Source: Flavobacteriales bacterium UBA6049 (GTDB lineage Bacteria; Bacteroidota; Bacteroidia; Flavobacteriales_G; Salibacteraceae). Taken from it: DNA of 12,711 nt. Position 1 is the first letter of the stretch, and each line of letters begins with the position of its first letter. Below the pieces are notes generated by a model, which ran no database searches, had not been told where the DNA came from, and worked only from the letters and a program-made list of their open reading frames with translations. Of the stretch, positions 1 through 7,150 are shown one piece after another. The stretch is taken from NCBI GenBank assembly GCA_002429085.1, contig DIYR01000252.1, positions 1 through 12,711 of the forward strand, in the 5' to 3' direction. Both the position numbers and the translations under genes were made by a program.

Positions 1-1942
1 ACAACCACAAAAATTAAGTGGTGAATGGTTTAATGATGATATAGATATACCTCGTTTGTTTGCTGTTGGAACAGATGAAAACATATTTGTATACCACTTC
101 AACAGTCTACTTCTGGCTTATGTTTTCGCCGAATGGCGCTCAGGAGTAAATCATTGGCGTCAGGGCCGGTGTTTTTTTCCGCTGTTCTGCGCTCAATATC
201 ACAGCACTGATTTTTGTGCATTTGGTGCTCTTTCACTCATAGCTTTGCTCCGGGAAAAACGGGATGACAATATTGATGAGCAGCAAAGTCTGGCGGAGTG
301 TCTGGGATATTTGCAAACATGGCATGAACAAGGGGTAAAAAATCAAAATTTTAAGTTCTATTTGGTACAGGCTGAATTAGCACACAGTAACAATAGCGAC
401 TCAGCGTGGCGCCTCTTTTCCAAAGCATTGCAATGTGTTGAGGATTCTGAATTTATCCACTGGCGTGCGATTATTCACGAAAGATTTGCGGACTATTGGT
501 TAGCTCATGGCGAAACCAATCTGGCTGAAGCGCAATTCCAGCGAGCCATAGAGTGTTACTCTATTTGGCAGGCAGATGCCAAAGTCACTCAGCTGCGACA
601 TCGCATCGCGTTTGCCAATCCATCCGGGAGGCCATCGTTAACACACCCTCAGCAGAGCGGCACTGAAACCGTTGCGCTCACCCAAAATCTCGACCTCCTA
701 TCGGTATTGAAAGCTGCGGAAACTTTAAGTGGTTCGGTAGATCTGGCGGCATTTGTCAGCCAAATGATGACGATAATCGCGGAAAATGCCGGCGCTCAAA
801 GAGGATGTATTTTGTTTGAGCAACAACAGGAATTGCGAATACAGGGGAGTTATCCAGAAACACTTTCGTTGCAAGACGTGCCTGAGTCATTGCTCAATTA
901 TGTGGTGCGTACCCGAGAACCTTATGTCGTGCACGATAGTGCCACTGACTCAAAGTTGGTATCCAATGCCAGCCTGTACGGTGTATTACCGCAATCTATG
1001 TTGTTTATTCCCCTTGTTGTCGCTAATCGATTACGAGGAGTTTTGTATTTGGAGCATGCTGAGTTAAAAGCGTTTTTCACTGAAGAGCGAATTAATGTGC
1101 TGCAATTATTGGCTAACCAAACTGCGATCTTGTTTGACAATGCCAGTCTGAACCAAAAATTACTGCAGAACAACAAAGATCTTGAGATTAAAGTTGAGGA
1201 GAGAACGGCAGAGCTGGCAATGGCGAAGTTAAAAGCAGAAGAGGCCACTGCTGCAAAGTCAAACTTCCTGGCAAACATGAGTCATGAAATTCGTACTCCT
1301 ATAAATGGGATTTTAGGTGTTGCTGAATTGGTTCAAATGACTGATGATTTAGAAGAAACTAAAGAGTATGCCAAGATCATTGCTGAAAGTGGAACTCGCC
1401 TGCTAAATACCATTACTTCTATTTTAGATTTGTCTCGTTTAGAGGCTAAAGCTGGAGACTTTTCTGCTAGGCAAATAGAGCTGAATAACTACATAAAAAA
1501 AACTATCCCATTGTACGATATCCTAGTTCAGAAAAAGAGTTTGAAACTCACCACAAACTATCATACGCAAGACTTAGTTATTCTTGCTGAAGAGAGTATG
1601 CTTGATCAAGTACTGAATAATCTCATTGGTAATGCCATTAAGTTTACGGCAAGTGGAGAAATTAAAGTAACCACTGATCTTATTGAGAAATCTGGTAGAG
1701 CTAATATGGTTCAATTCGAAGTTGAGGATACCGGAGTAGGAATATCTGAAGAATTTCTTCCGAAGCTCTTCGATCCTTTTCAACAAGAAAGCTCTGGAAC
1801 AAATCGCAAATTCGAAGGCTCTGGGTTAGGGTTATCTATTTGTAAAAAATACATTGAACTACTTGGTGGCTCTATTGAGGTGTGGAGTAAACAAAACAAG
1901 GGCAGTACATTTAGAGTAAGAATACCTGAGTATCGGTCATAA
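1..1942 (+). CDS. Sensor histidine kinase, C-terminal part of a large AAA/GAF/kinase protein; 5' truncated and compositionally chimeric
   Basis: The frame is open from base 2, so the TTG at 56 is not a real start and the gene begins outside the window. Counting that TTG as residue 1, residues 1-185 are a helical region like the end of the AAA-ATPase module in large Ser/Thr kinase-ATPase-GAF-histidine kinase proteins (FYLVQAELAH, AIECYSIWQADAKV). Residues about 220-365 are a GAF domain and 365-400 a coiled coil. Residues 403-465 are HisKA with the H-box ANMSHEIRTP (phospho-acceptor H410). Residues 515-625 are the ATPase with N-box NNLIGNAIKF, G1 VEDTGVGI, F-box LFDPF and G2 GSGLGLSI. There is no receiver domain, and no response regulator gene is adjacent. 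GC drops from about 55% to about 35% at base 1260, so the two halves probably differ in origin, by assembly chimerism or recombination. The kinase call is secure; the integrity of the gene is not. Confidence 0.85.
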   Translation, partial: QPQKLSGEWFNDDIDIPRLFAVGTDENIFVYHFNSLLLAYVFAEWRSGVNHWRQGRCFFPLFCAQYHSTDFCAFGALSLIALLREKRDDNIDEQQSLAECLGYLQTWHEQGVKNQNFKFYLVQAELAHSNNSDSAWRLFSKALQCVEDSEFIHWRAIIHERFADYWLAHGETNLAEAQFQRAIECYSIWQADAKVTQLRHRIAFANPSGRPSLTHPQQSGTETVALTQNLDLLSVLKAAETLSGSVDLAAFVSQMMTIIAENAGAQRGCILFEQQQELRIQGSYPETLSLQDVPESLLNYVVRTREPYVVHDSATDSKLVSNASLYGVLPQSMLFIPLVVANRLRGVLYLEHAELKAFFTEERINVLQLLANQTAILFDNASLNQKLLQNNKDLEIKVEERTAELAMAKLKAEEATAAKSNFLANMSHEIRTPINGILGVAELVQMTDDLEETKEYAKIIAESGTRLLNTITSILDLSRLEAKAGDFSARQIELNNYIKKTIPLYDILVQKKSLKLTTNYHTQDLVILAEESMLDQVLNNLIGNAIKFTASGEIKVTTDLIEKSGRANMVQFEVEDTGVGISEEFLPKLFDPFQQESSGTNRKFEGSGLGLSICKKYIELLGGSIEVWSKQNKGSTFRVRIPEYRS

Positions 1943-1968
1943 AAAAAGCGACCCAAAATTGAGTCGCT
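1941..1968 (-). terminator. Rho-independent terminator of the rocF-argS transcript
   Basis: On the minus strand, AGCGACTC and GGGTCGCT form an 8-bp stem with one T-G wobble around a 6-nt AATTTT loop, followed directly by seven T (1947-1941). It lies 26 nt past the argS stop and overlaps the stop codon of the convergent kinase. On the plus strand the same hairpin has a C-A mismatch and no T-tract after it, so it should work mainly leftward. Confidence 0.85.
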
Positions 1969-1993
1969 GTCCTTTATACCTTTATCTATTAAA

Positions 1994-3772
1994 TCACATT
2001 CTTTCAGGAACTTGAATACCTAACAAGTTCATTCCAGATGCAATAATTCTTCCTGTAACAACAGAAAGCATTACACGCCAGCTTATCTCCGCTTCTGAAT
2101 CCGCTTTAAAAATTGGTGTAGATTGATAAAACGAGTTATAAGTTTTCACCAAGTCATACACATAATTAGCGATCACTGCTGGACTATATTCTTTAGCGGC
2201 ATCTTGAATAACCTGAGGATACTCTGCAATGATCTTGGCCAAATCTAACTCCTTCTCTCCTACTGCAAGGTCAGAAGTAACAGATTGATTCCAATCTCCT
2301 GCTTTACGTTCAATTGACTTGATACGTGCATGTGCATACTGAATAAAAGGCCCTGTATTTCCATTCAAATCAATCGACTCTTTAGGATTAAATGTCATCT
2401 TCTTCTTAGGATCTACTTTCAGCAAGAAATACTTCAATGCTGCTTTACCTATCATATCAGCCAAAGCATTCGCTTCATCTTTCGATAAATCATCAAAAGT
2501 TCCGTGTTGTTCTGTTTCCTCATATGCAGCATCTACCATACCTTTCATTAAGTCATCGGCATCTACTACAGTTCCTTCACGTGACTTCATCTTACCTTCA
2601 GGTAACTCTACCATTCCGTAAGATAAATGGTAACATTCCTTTGCCCACTCGTACCCAAGTTTCTGAAGAATCAAGAACAGCACCTTAAAGTGATAATCTT
2701 GCTCGTTACCTACCGTATAAATCATGCGACTCACTGCTGGAAAATCTTCAAAACGTTGAATAGCCGTACCAATATCTTGAGTCATGTAAACTGCCGTTCC
2801 ATCTTTACGTAACAACAGTTTTTCATCTAAGCCATCATCTGTTAAATCAATCCAAACAGAGCCATCCTCTTTTCTAAAGAACACACCTTTTTCAAGTCCT
2901 TCTTCAACTACTTTCTTTCCTAAAATAAAGGTATCAGACTCATAGTATAACTGATCAAAATCAACGCCCATGGCATTGTATGTAGCATCAAACCCTTTGT
3001 AAACCCAACCATTCATGGTTTTCCAAAGTTCAACTACTTCTTCGTTACCTGCTTCCCATTGACGAAGCATTTCCTGAGCTCCTAGTAAAATCGGTGCTTC
3101 TTTTTCAGCTTGCTCCTTTTCTACTCCATTTGCTATGAGTTCTGCGATCTCTTGTTTATAATGCTGATCGAAAATCACATAATACTTACCTACTAAGTGA
3201 TCTCCTTTCATGCCAGCTGATTCTGGAGTTTCTCCATTTCCAAAACGCTGCCATGCAATCATAGACTTACATATGTGAATACCTCTATCGTTAATAATCT
3301 GAGTCTTCACCACCTTCTGCCCTGCTGCTTGCAGAATATTCGATATCGAATAACCCAAGAAAATATTTCTCAAGTGTCCTAAATGTAACGGTTTATTTGT
3401 ATTCGGAGAAGAGTACTCTACAATAGACAACTGCTCAACTGCTTCTGCTTTTCCAAAAGAAGGATGAGCAAATGCGCTTGAAACTTGATCTATCCAAAAA
3501 TCGCTTGAAAGCTCCAAGTTCAAAAAACCTTTGATTACTTCGTATCCAACGATAAAAGTCACATCACTCACCATCTTTTCGCCAATAGCTTGTGCTGTTT
3601 CTTCTGGTTTTGCTTTGCTCAATCGTAAGAACGGAAACACGTTAATTGTAAAATCTCCCTTAAACTCTTTACGTGTTTTCTGAATGGTAATTTGCTCTTT
3701 AGCAGGAGTAGTTTGGTAAGTATGTTCAAATGCTTCAATAAACTGTTTTTGAAGCTGATCTTGTATAGTCAT
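1994..3772 (-). CDS. argS: Arginyl-tRNA synthetase
   Basis: Cytoplasmic class I aminoacyl-tRNA synthetase that charges tRNA-Arg with arginine using ATP. At 592 aa it is full length for the family. The N-terminal Add-1 domain, which contacts the tRNA, spans about residues 1-110. The catalytic Rossmann fold carries the HIGH-type signature within SSPNTNKPLHLGHLRN (121-136, HLGH at 130-133) and the ArgRS form of the KMSKS loop, GKMKSREGT (393-401). The DALR anticodon-binding domain runs from about 470 to the end and begins with GPFIQYAHAR (474-483). The ATG lies 2 nt after the arginase stop, which suggests translational coupling and one transcript. A terminator follows. No key residue is missing. 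Confidence 0.98.
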   Translation of the reverse strand: MTIQDQLQKQFIEAFEHTYQTTPAKEQITIQKTRKEFKGDFTINVFPFLRLSKAKPEETAQAIGEKMVSDVTFIVGYEVIKGFLNLELSSDFWIDQVSSAFAHPSFGKAEAVEQLSIVEYSSPNTNKPLHLGHLRNIFLGYSISNILQAAGQKVVKTQIINDRGIHICKSMIAWQRFGNGETPESAGMKGDHLVGKYYVIFDQHYKQEIAELIANGVEKEQAEKEAPILLGAQEMLRQWEAGNEEVVELWKTMNGWVYKGFDATYNAMGVDFDQLYYESDTFILGKKVVEEGLEKGVFFRKEDGSVWIDLTDDGLDEKLLLRKDGTAVYMTQDIGTAIQRFEDFPAVSRMIYTVGNEQDYHFKVLFLILQKLGYEWAKECYHLSYGMVELPEGKMKSREGTVVDADDLMKGMVDAAYEETEQHGTFDDLSKDEANALADMIGKAALKYFLLKVDPKKKMTFNPKESIDLNGNTGPFIQYAHARIKSIERKAGDWNQSVTSDLAVGEKELDLAKIIAEYPQVIQDAAKEYSPAVIANYVYDLVKTYNSFYQSTPIFKADSEAEISWRVMLSVVTGRIIASGMNLLGIQVPERM

Positions 3773-3774
3773 GT

Positions 3775-4731
3775 TTATGCTCTTGTCTGTTCAATATGTT
3801 GTGTAATGTCTTCTAGCACTTCAAATGATACTTCGGCCATTTTATTCTGCTTTTCATCAAGGGTAGGATTTACTTCTACTACTTCGAAACACCGGACTTT
3901 TCCAGAATCTATTATTCCTTTCATAATCTCAGTTACCTCTTTCTGATCAAACCCTTTGTAAACTGGAGTTCCTGTTCCATGAGATACCATTCCACAATCC
4001 ATGCTATCAACATCAAACGAGATGTAAATAGAGTCACAATCTTTTAGTCTTTCCAGCGCTTCGGCAACACACAATTGTAGCCCTCTGTAGCGCACTTCGG
4101 CAACTGTGTAATTCTTAATCCCCAGTTTATCCATAAGAAAATCTTCTGGTTCTTCAGTATCCCTAACACCAAAAAACACCAAATCATCTGCTTGAATCTT
4201 TGGCCTAATTCCTCCTATGCCTTTTAGCTTTTCCCAATAGTCAGCTGCATCAGAAGAAACATTGTTTAGCTTTCTATCAACATTATCCTCAGCCAAGGCC
4301 ATTGCCAAAGGCATTCCATGCATATTTCCTGATGGAGAAGAATATGGTGTATGCAAATCTCCATGCGCATCGACCCAAACAACACCTAAACGCTCATTTG
4401 GTCTAGCAGCTTTCAAACCAGAAATTGTTGCCGCAGCTGTGGAATGATCACCTGCCAATACAACAGGAAAATCATTTCCTTTGGCCAATTCAGCAAATTG
4501 ATTCACCATCCGCTCAAACACATTGAGTATTCCTTTAGCATACTTTGCATGTGGAGTTTGCACCTCTTCAAATAGAAAATCATTTTCGTCTTGAATACGT
4601 ACAACAGGATACCTGTTAAAATAGTCACTTCTTTTATTCCATGATGCCACTTTCATGGCTTGTACTCCTAAACTAGCGCCTCTTGTTCCTGCTCCAAGCT
4701 CAGAGTTGATATTTATCAATTGAATTGCCAT
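3775..4731 (-). CDS. rocF: Arginase (ureohydrolase family)
   Basis: Manganese enzyme that hydrolyses L-arginine to ornithine and urea in the cytoplasm. I chose the ATG at 4731 (318 aa). A TTG at 4755 in the same frame lies inside the promoter -7 element and cannot be the start. Metal ligands are visible: AGDHS (H96), DAHGD (D121, H123, D125) and SFDVD (D240, D242). SPSGNMHG gives the substrate-site S134 and the proton-shuttle H138. GTGTP (252-256) and EVNP (E286) are also arginase-like. At the place of N130 in rat arginase, which contacts the alpha-carboxylate, this protein has H127. The motif set favours arginase over agmatinase or formimidoylglutamase, but substrate is inferred only from these motifs. 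It is followed after 2 nt by argS, so both probably share one message. Confidence 0.88.
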   Translation of the reverse strand: MAIQLININSELGAGTRGASLGVQAMKVASWNKRSDYFNRYPVVRIQDENDFLFEEVQTPHAKYAKGILNVFERMVNQFAELAKGNDFPVVLAGDHSTAAATISGLKAARPNERLGVVWVDAHGDLHTPYSSPSGNMHGMPLAMALAEDNVDRKLNNVSSDAADYWEKLKGIGGIRPKIQADDLVFFGVRDTEEPEDFLMDKLGIKNYTVAEVRYRGLQLCVAEALERLKDCDSIYISFDVDSMDCGMVSHGTGTPVYKGFDQKEVTEIMKGIIDSGKVRCFEVVEVNPTLDEKQNKMAEVSFEVLEDITQHIEQTRA

Positions 4732-4752
4732 AATTCTATGTGAATTGAAGTG

Positions 4753-4781
4753 CAAATGTATGATTGTAAATAGCTCTCCAA
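4753..4781 (-). promoter_or_regulatory. Bacteroidetes-type promoter for rocF-argS
   Basis: On the minus strand, TACATTTG (4760-4753) matches the Bacteroidetes -7 consensus TAnnTTTG exactly. A TTG lies 18 nt upstream of it (4781-4779), in the usual -33 range. Transcription would begin near 4746, leaving a leader of about 15 nt before the ATG at 4731. No Shine-Dalgarno motif is seen, which is normal in this phylum. The position also rules out the upstream TTG as the arginase start. Confidence 0.65.
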
Positions 4782-4812
4782 AATCTCAAGTACCCCACTA
4801 CGGGTAAAATCT

Positions 4813-4820
4813 TAAACTTG
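4813..4820 (+). promoter_or_regulatory. Possible -7 element of nth
   Basis: TAAACTTG differs from TAnnTTTG at one position and ends 4 nt before the nth ATG. No clear TTG is found at the expected -33 distance. If used, the transcript would be leaderless or nearly so. It would be divergent to the rocF promoter within the same 93-nt spacer. Confidence 0.3.
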
Positions 4821-4824
4821 CATC

Positions 4825-5472
4825 ATGACGAAGAAAGAAAAGGTAGAATTTGTAATAAACGAACTTGAAAAACTCTACCCTGAAACTCCTGTTCCATTAG
4901 ATCACACAGATGCCTATACCTTATTGGTGTCTGTCCTATTATCTGCTCAGTGTACAGATGAACGTGTTAATAAAACAACCCCGTCATTATTCAATTTAGC
5001 CAATAACGCTTTTGATATGGCTAAACTAGAAGCTTCGGATATTGAACAAATCATTCGACCTTGTGGACTGGCTCCCGCCAAATCGAAAAACATCAAGCGT
5101 CTAAGCGAGATGCTTGTAGAAAACTATCAAGGTGAAGTTCCTGGGCAAATAGAACTACTAGAAGAACTTCCAGGTGTTGGACACAAAACAGCTTCTGTTG
5201 TGATGTCTCAATGGTTTGGAGAACCTTCTTTTCCAGTAGATACGCACATACATCGATTAATGTACAGGTGGGGCTTCACAAATGGTAAGAATGTGGTTCA
5301 AACAGAGAAAGACGCTAAACGTTTATTTCCACGGGAGCTTTGGAACAAATTACATTTACAGATAATATTTTACGGTCGCGAATACTCTCCAGCCAGAGGA
5401 ACTAAGCTTTCAAAGGATTATATTACTCGAACAGTTGGTCGAAAATCGGTTATTAATGAAATGAACGCTTAG
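4825..5472 (+). CDS. nth: Endonuclease III-type DNA glycosylase/AP lyase without the [4Fe-4S] cysteines
   Basis: Base-excision repair enzyme that removes oxidised pyrimidines and cuts abasic sites. The 215-aa protein has the HhH-GPD core: SAQCTDERVNKTTP (40-53), the helix-hairpin-helix LPGVGHKTA (115-123) with catalytic K121, and VDTHIHR (138-144) with catalytic D139, equivalent to K120 and D138 of E. coli Nth. The C-terminus, where E. coli Nth has the Cys-X6-Cys-X2-Cys-X5-Cys cluster loop, reads GREYSPARGTKLSKDYITRT-like sequence with no cysteine. The only cysteines are C43 and C80, so no iron-sulfur cluster can form there. Length and catalytic residues argue for an active enzyme, not a decaying gene. 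It stands alone between divergent rocF and the downstream lipoprotein gene. Confidence 0.93.
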   Translation: MTKKEKVEFVINELEKLYPETPVPLDHTDAYTLLVSVLLSAQCTDERVNKTTPSLFNLANNAFDMAKLEASDIEQIIRPCGLAPAKSKNIKRLSEMLVENYQGEVPGQIELLEELPGVGHKTASVVMSQWFGEPSFPVDTHIHRLMYRWGFTNGKNVVQTEKDAKRLFPRELWNKLHLQIIFYGREYSPARGTKLSKDYITRTVGRKSVINEMNA

Positions 5473-5602
5473 TTTTTCCCAAATTGAGAAATGCTAACCT
5501 ATTATTTCCCACATAAAGAAACGGAATAAAATATAAATATCTTGTAATCAAGTATTTAAATATCGGTAATGAATTTGCTATAAAGCGGAAAACCGAATTA
5601 AA

Positions 5603-6820
5603 ATGAAAAAGCTTGTTTTACTAGCCTTGGCAGGAGGCGTTTTGGCATCTTGCTCAAAAGATACTTCAGAAGATGAGGTGTCAAGCTACCAAGTTCCAGT
5701 TGAGGTAAATAGCAACAAGACCGAACTTGCAAATAGAATATCTTATTTCGATGAGCAAATAAACCTTTCAGGAAAAAGAGGTGCTCAGTCTGCAACCTTA
5801 ACTAAGAAAGCAGAAATCGAATCAATTGTATTAGATGGCTTTCACTTAAGTGCAACTGGAGTAGATTCTCGAAACAGTAACGGCTACGCTCGTACATTTC
5901 TATCATTCCATACACGAGGCGAAGAGTATGGTGGAGAGTTATTAGTATTAGATCATTCAGATCCTAATCATCCAACGATCTTGCAATCGTTAGTTGATCA
6001 TGATGCCGATTATAACGATATCACAATTGGTCAAAACTACGTTCGTGTTTGGATTGCTGGTGATAGAAGTGTAGACGCATCTGGTTATTCTAATACAAAT
6101 GGAGCTGTTGCATCAAAGTATTGGTTAAACGGAAATAAGAGCTTTGATGTAGATCCTAGATGGGAAGAAGCACCAGTTCTAGGTTATTCAGGAAACAGCA
6201 TGACACGTGTTCCGAATGCTGGAACGGCTTGTTCATCTAAAGCTGAAACTTGGATCACAAGTGGAAGCAACGGTGAAGTAAGAGTATTAAAGGCATGTGA
6301 CGTTGATGGTAATGCTCCATTGCACCAAAGAATCGTAGACAATGCGAAGCATTTTGATTTTGATCCTAACTCTAAAACAGGTGTTTTACTACGCGGATTG
6401 ACTGATTCAACTTGTGCTATTGATGTATACGACTTAACTTCTCGTTACAACTTTACTACTTACACTCTACCTTATGATGTTACCTATTTGGGTAAAAATG
6501 GTGTAAAAGTAGAAGGTAACTATGTTTACTTAGCTCTTGGTGACGATGGTGTAGTAAAAGTTGATGCAACTAACGGAAATGTAGTGAATACATTCAAGTA
6601 TTCAGGAGGTGACGGATATGCAAATGCTGTTGCTACTTCTAGCGCTAACTTGTACATTGCAAATGGATCTGATGGCTTAATTGTTATTGACAAGAACAAC
6701 TTTACTTTCAAAGGACGTTATGCTGGTAGTGGATCTTGTAACTTTGTTGACGCTTTAGACGGTTATGTGTATTTAGCAAACGGAGATACAGGTGGATTCA
6801 TCTTGTTGAAAGAAGATTAA
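5603..6820 (+). CDS. Exported lipoprotein with LVIVD/beta-propeller-like repeats
   Basis: Function unknown. Residues 1-17 form a lipoprotein signal peptide with lipobox VLASC; C17 would be lipidated. The next residues, SKDTSEDE, are charged and resemble the lipoprotein export signal that sends Bacteroidetes lipoproteins to the cell surface. The 405-aa body holds repeated strands of the type Y-V-Y-L-A-x-G-D-x-G-x-x-x-x-D: at about 307-321 (YVYLALGDDGVVKVD), 350-363 (LYIANGSDGLIVID) and 388-402 (YVYLANGDTGGFILL). An earlier unit ends near 117 (LLVLD). This is the pattern of LVIVD-repeat or bladed-propeller proteins, usually a binding scaffold. Cysteines at 210, 232, 271 and 379 could form disulfides after export. 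The ATG lies 130 nt after nth, with no convincing promoter and no SD. A strong terminator follows, so the gene is probably monocistronic. Confidence 0.8.
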   Translation: MKKLVLLALAGGVLASCSKDTSEDEVSSYQVPVEVNSNKTELANRISYFDEQINLSGKRGAQSATLTKKAEIESIVLDGFHLSATGVDSRNSNGYARTFLSFHTRGEEYGGELLVLDHSDPNHPTILQSLVDHDADYNDITIGQNYVRVWIAGDRSVDASGYSNTNGAVASKYWLNGNKSFDVDPRWEEAPVLGYSGNSMTRVPNAGTACSSKAETWITSGSNGEVRVLKACDVDGNAPLHQRIVDNAKHFDFDPNSKTGVLLRGLTDSTCAIDVYDLTSRYNFTTYTLPYDVTYLGKNGVKVEGNYVYLALGDDGVVKVDATNGNVVNTFKYSGGDGYANAVATSSANLYIANGSDGLIVIDKNNFTFKGRYAGSGSCNFVDALDGYVYLANGDTGGFILLKED

Positions 6821-6843
6821 TACGATATCACAATAGATTTTTG

Positions 6844-6870
6844 AAAGCCTCGCAGTGCGGGGCTTTTTTA
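6844..6870 (+). terminator. Rho-independent terminator after the lipoprotein gene
   Basis: AAAGCCTCGC and GCGGGGCTTT pair over 10 bp with one T-G wobble and a 3-nt AGT loop. The T-run 6864-6869 forms the end of the stem and the U-tract. It lies 23 nt after the stop codon and separates the lipoprotein gene from the parA operon. Confidence 0.92.
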
Positions 6871-7061
6871 TACCCAAACATTTATGCCATGACTCTTCTA
6901 ATCTTCTACCTCCATTCACTTTCATTATAATTTTTTCATCAGGGTTATTACAATCAAGTTAACAGCACGATGTTTAAAATTACCCTCTCAAACACCCCTA
7001 TGTCAATCACAATACATGAATTCTTTTACGTTTCTTTGTTAGCTCGCGACAAGCTGAAATA

Positions 7062-7110
7062 GCAGTTGACAAACCTCTAACTTACGTTAAGTAGGAACTA
7101 TTCAACTTGC
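7062..7110 (+). promoter_or_regulatory. Nested imperfect inverted repeat in the parA leader, candidate operator or RNA structure
   Basis: The outer arms GCAGTTGA (7062-7069) and TCAACTTGC (7102-7110) pair over 8 bp with one bulged T. The inner arms CTAACTTA (7077-7084) and TAAGTAG (7088-7094) pair over 7 bp with one bulged A and a CGT loop. The two stems are separated by equal 7-nt internal segments. It could be an autoregulatory operator, an RNA leader structure, or chance; nothing else in the sequence assigns a role. Confidence 0.3.
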
Positions 7111-7134
7111 ATCATACTGCTCGCGGTTAACAGC

Positions 7135-7144
7135 AAGGAAAGGA
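7135..7144 (+). promoter_or_regulatory. Shine-Dalgarno-like ribosome binding site of parA
   Basis: AAGGAAAGGA ends 6 nt before the parA ATG, an ideal distance for ribosome binding. It stands out because the other genes of this window start without a recognisable SD, as is usual in Bacteroidetes. Confidence 0.5.
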
Positions 7145-7150
7145 TTAAAC

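Larger units (their letters stand above)
6871..7150 (+). other. Noncoding leader region upstream of parA
   Basis: This 280-nt stretch lies between the terminator and parA. I see no supported gene, only a 30-codon ATG frame at 6970-7062 without recognisable features. It contains a nested inverted repeat (7062-7110), a direct 10-mer GTTAACAGCA at 6959-6968 and 7126-7135, and GCTCGCG at 7042-7048 and 7119-7125. The operon promoter must lie here, but no exact TTG/TAnnTTTG pair was found. Confidence 0.6.

Noticed and set aside
56..58. TTG as the start of the histidine kinase
   Set aside because: The frame is open to the left edge and the family requires a much longer N-terminus.
450..460. TTATCCACT, a near match to a DnaA box
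   Set aside because: Single copy with one mismatch, inside coding sequence and in the probably foreign segment; no cluster or AT-rich element, so no origin is called.
922..1278. Long reverse-strand open frames over the kinase, argS, lepB and parA-parB genes
   Set aside because: They are shadows of well-supported genes in other frames, with no family character of their own.
4732..4755. TTG start for arginase eight codons upstream of the ATG
   Set aside because: The TTG is part of the promoter -7 element TACATTTG, so it would not be in the message.
5542..5577. TTG and TGAATTTG as a promoter of the lipoprotein gene
   Set aside because: The -7 element has a mismatch in the key TA and the spacing is about 25 nt, too long for the usual Bacteroidetes promoter.
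6970..7062. 30-codon ATG frame in the parA leader
   Set aside because: No membrane segment, signal, SD or recognisable motif. Its length is expected by chance, and its end runs into the inverted repeat.
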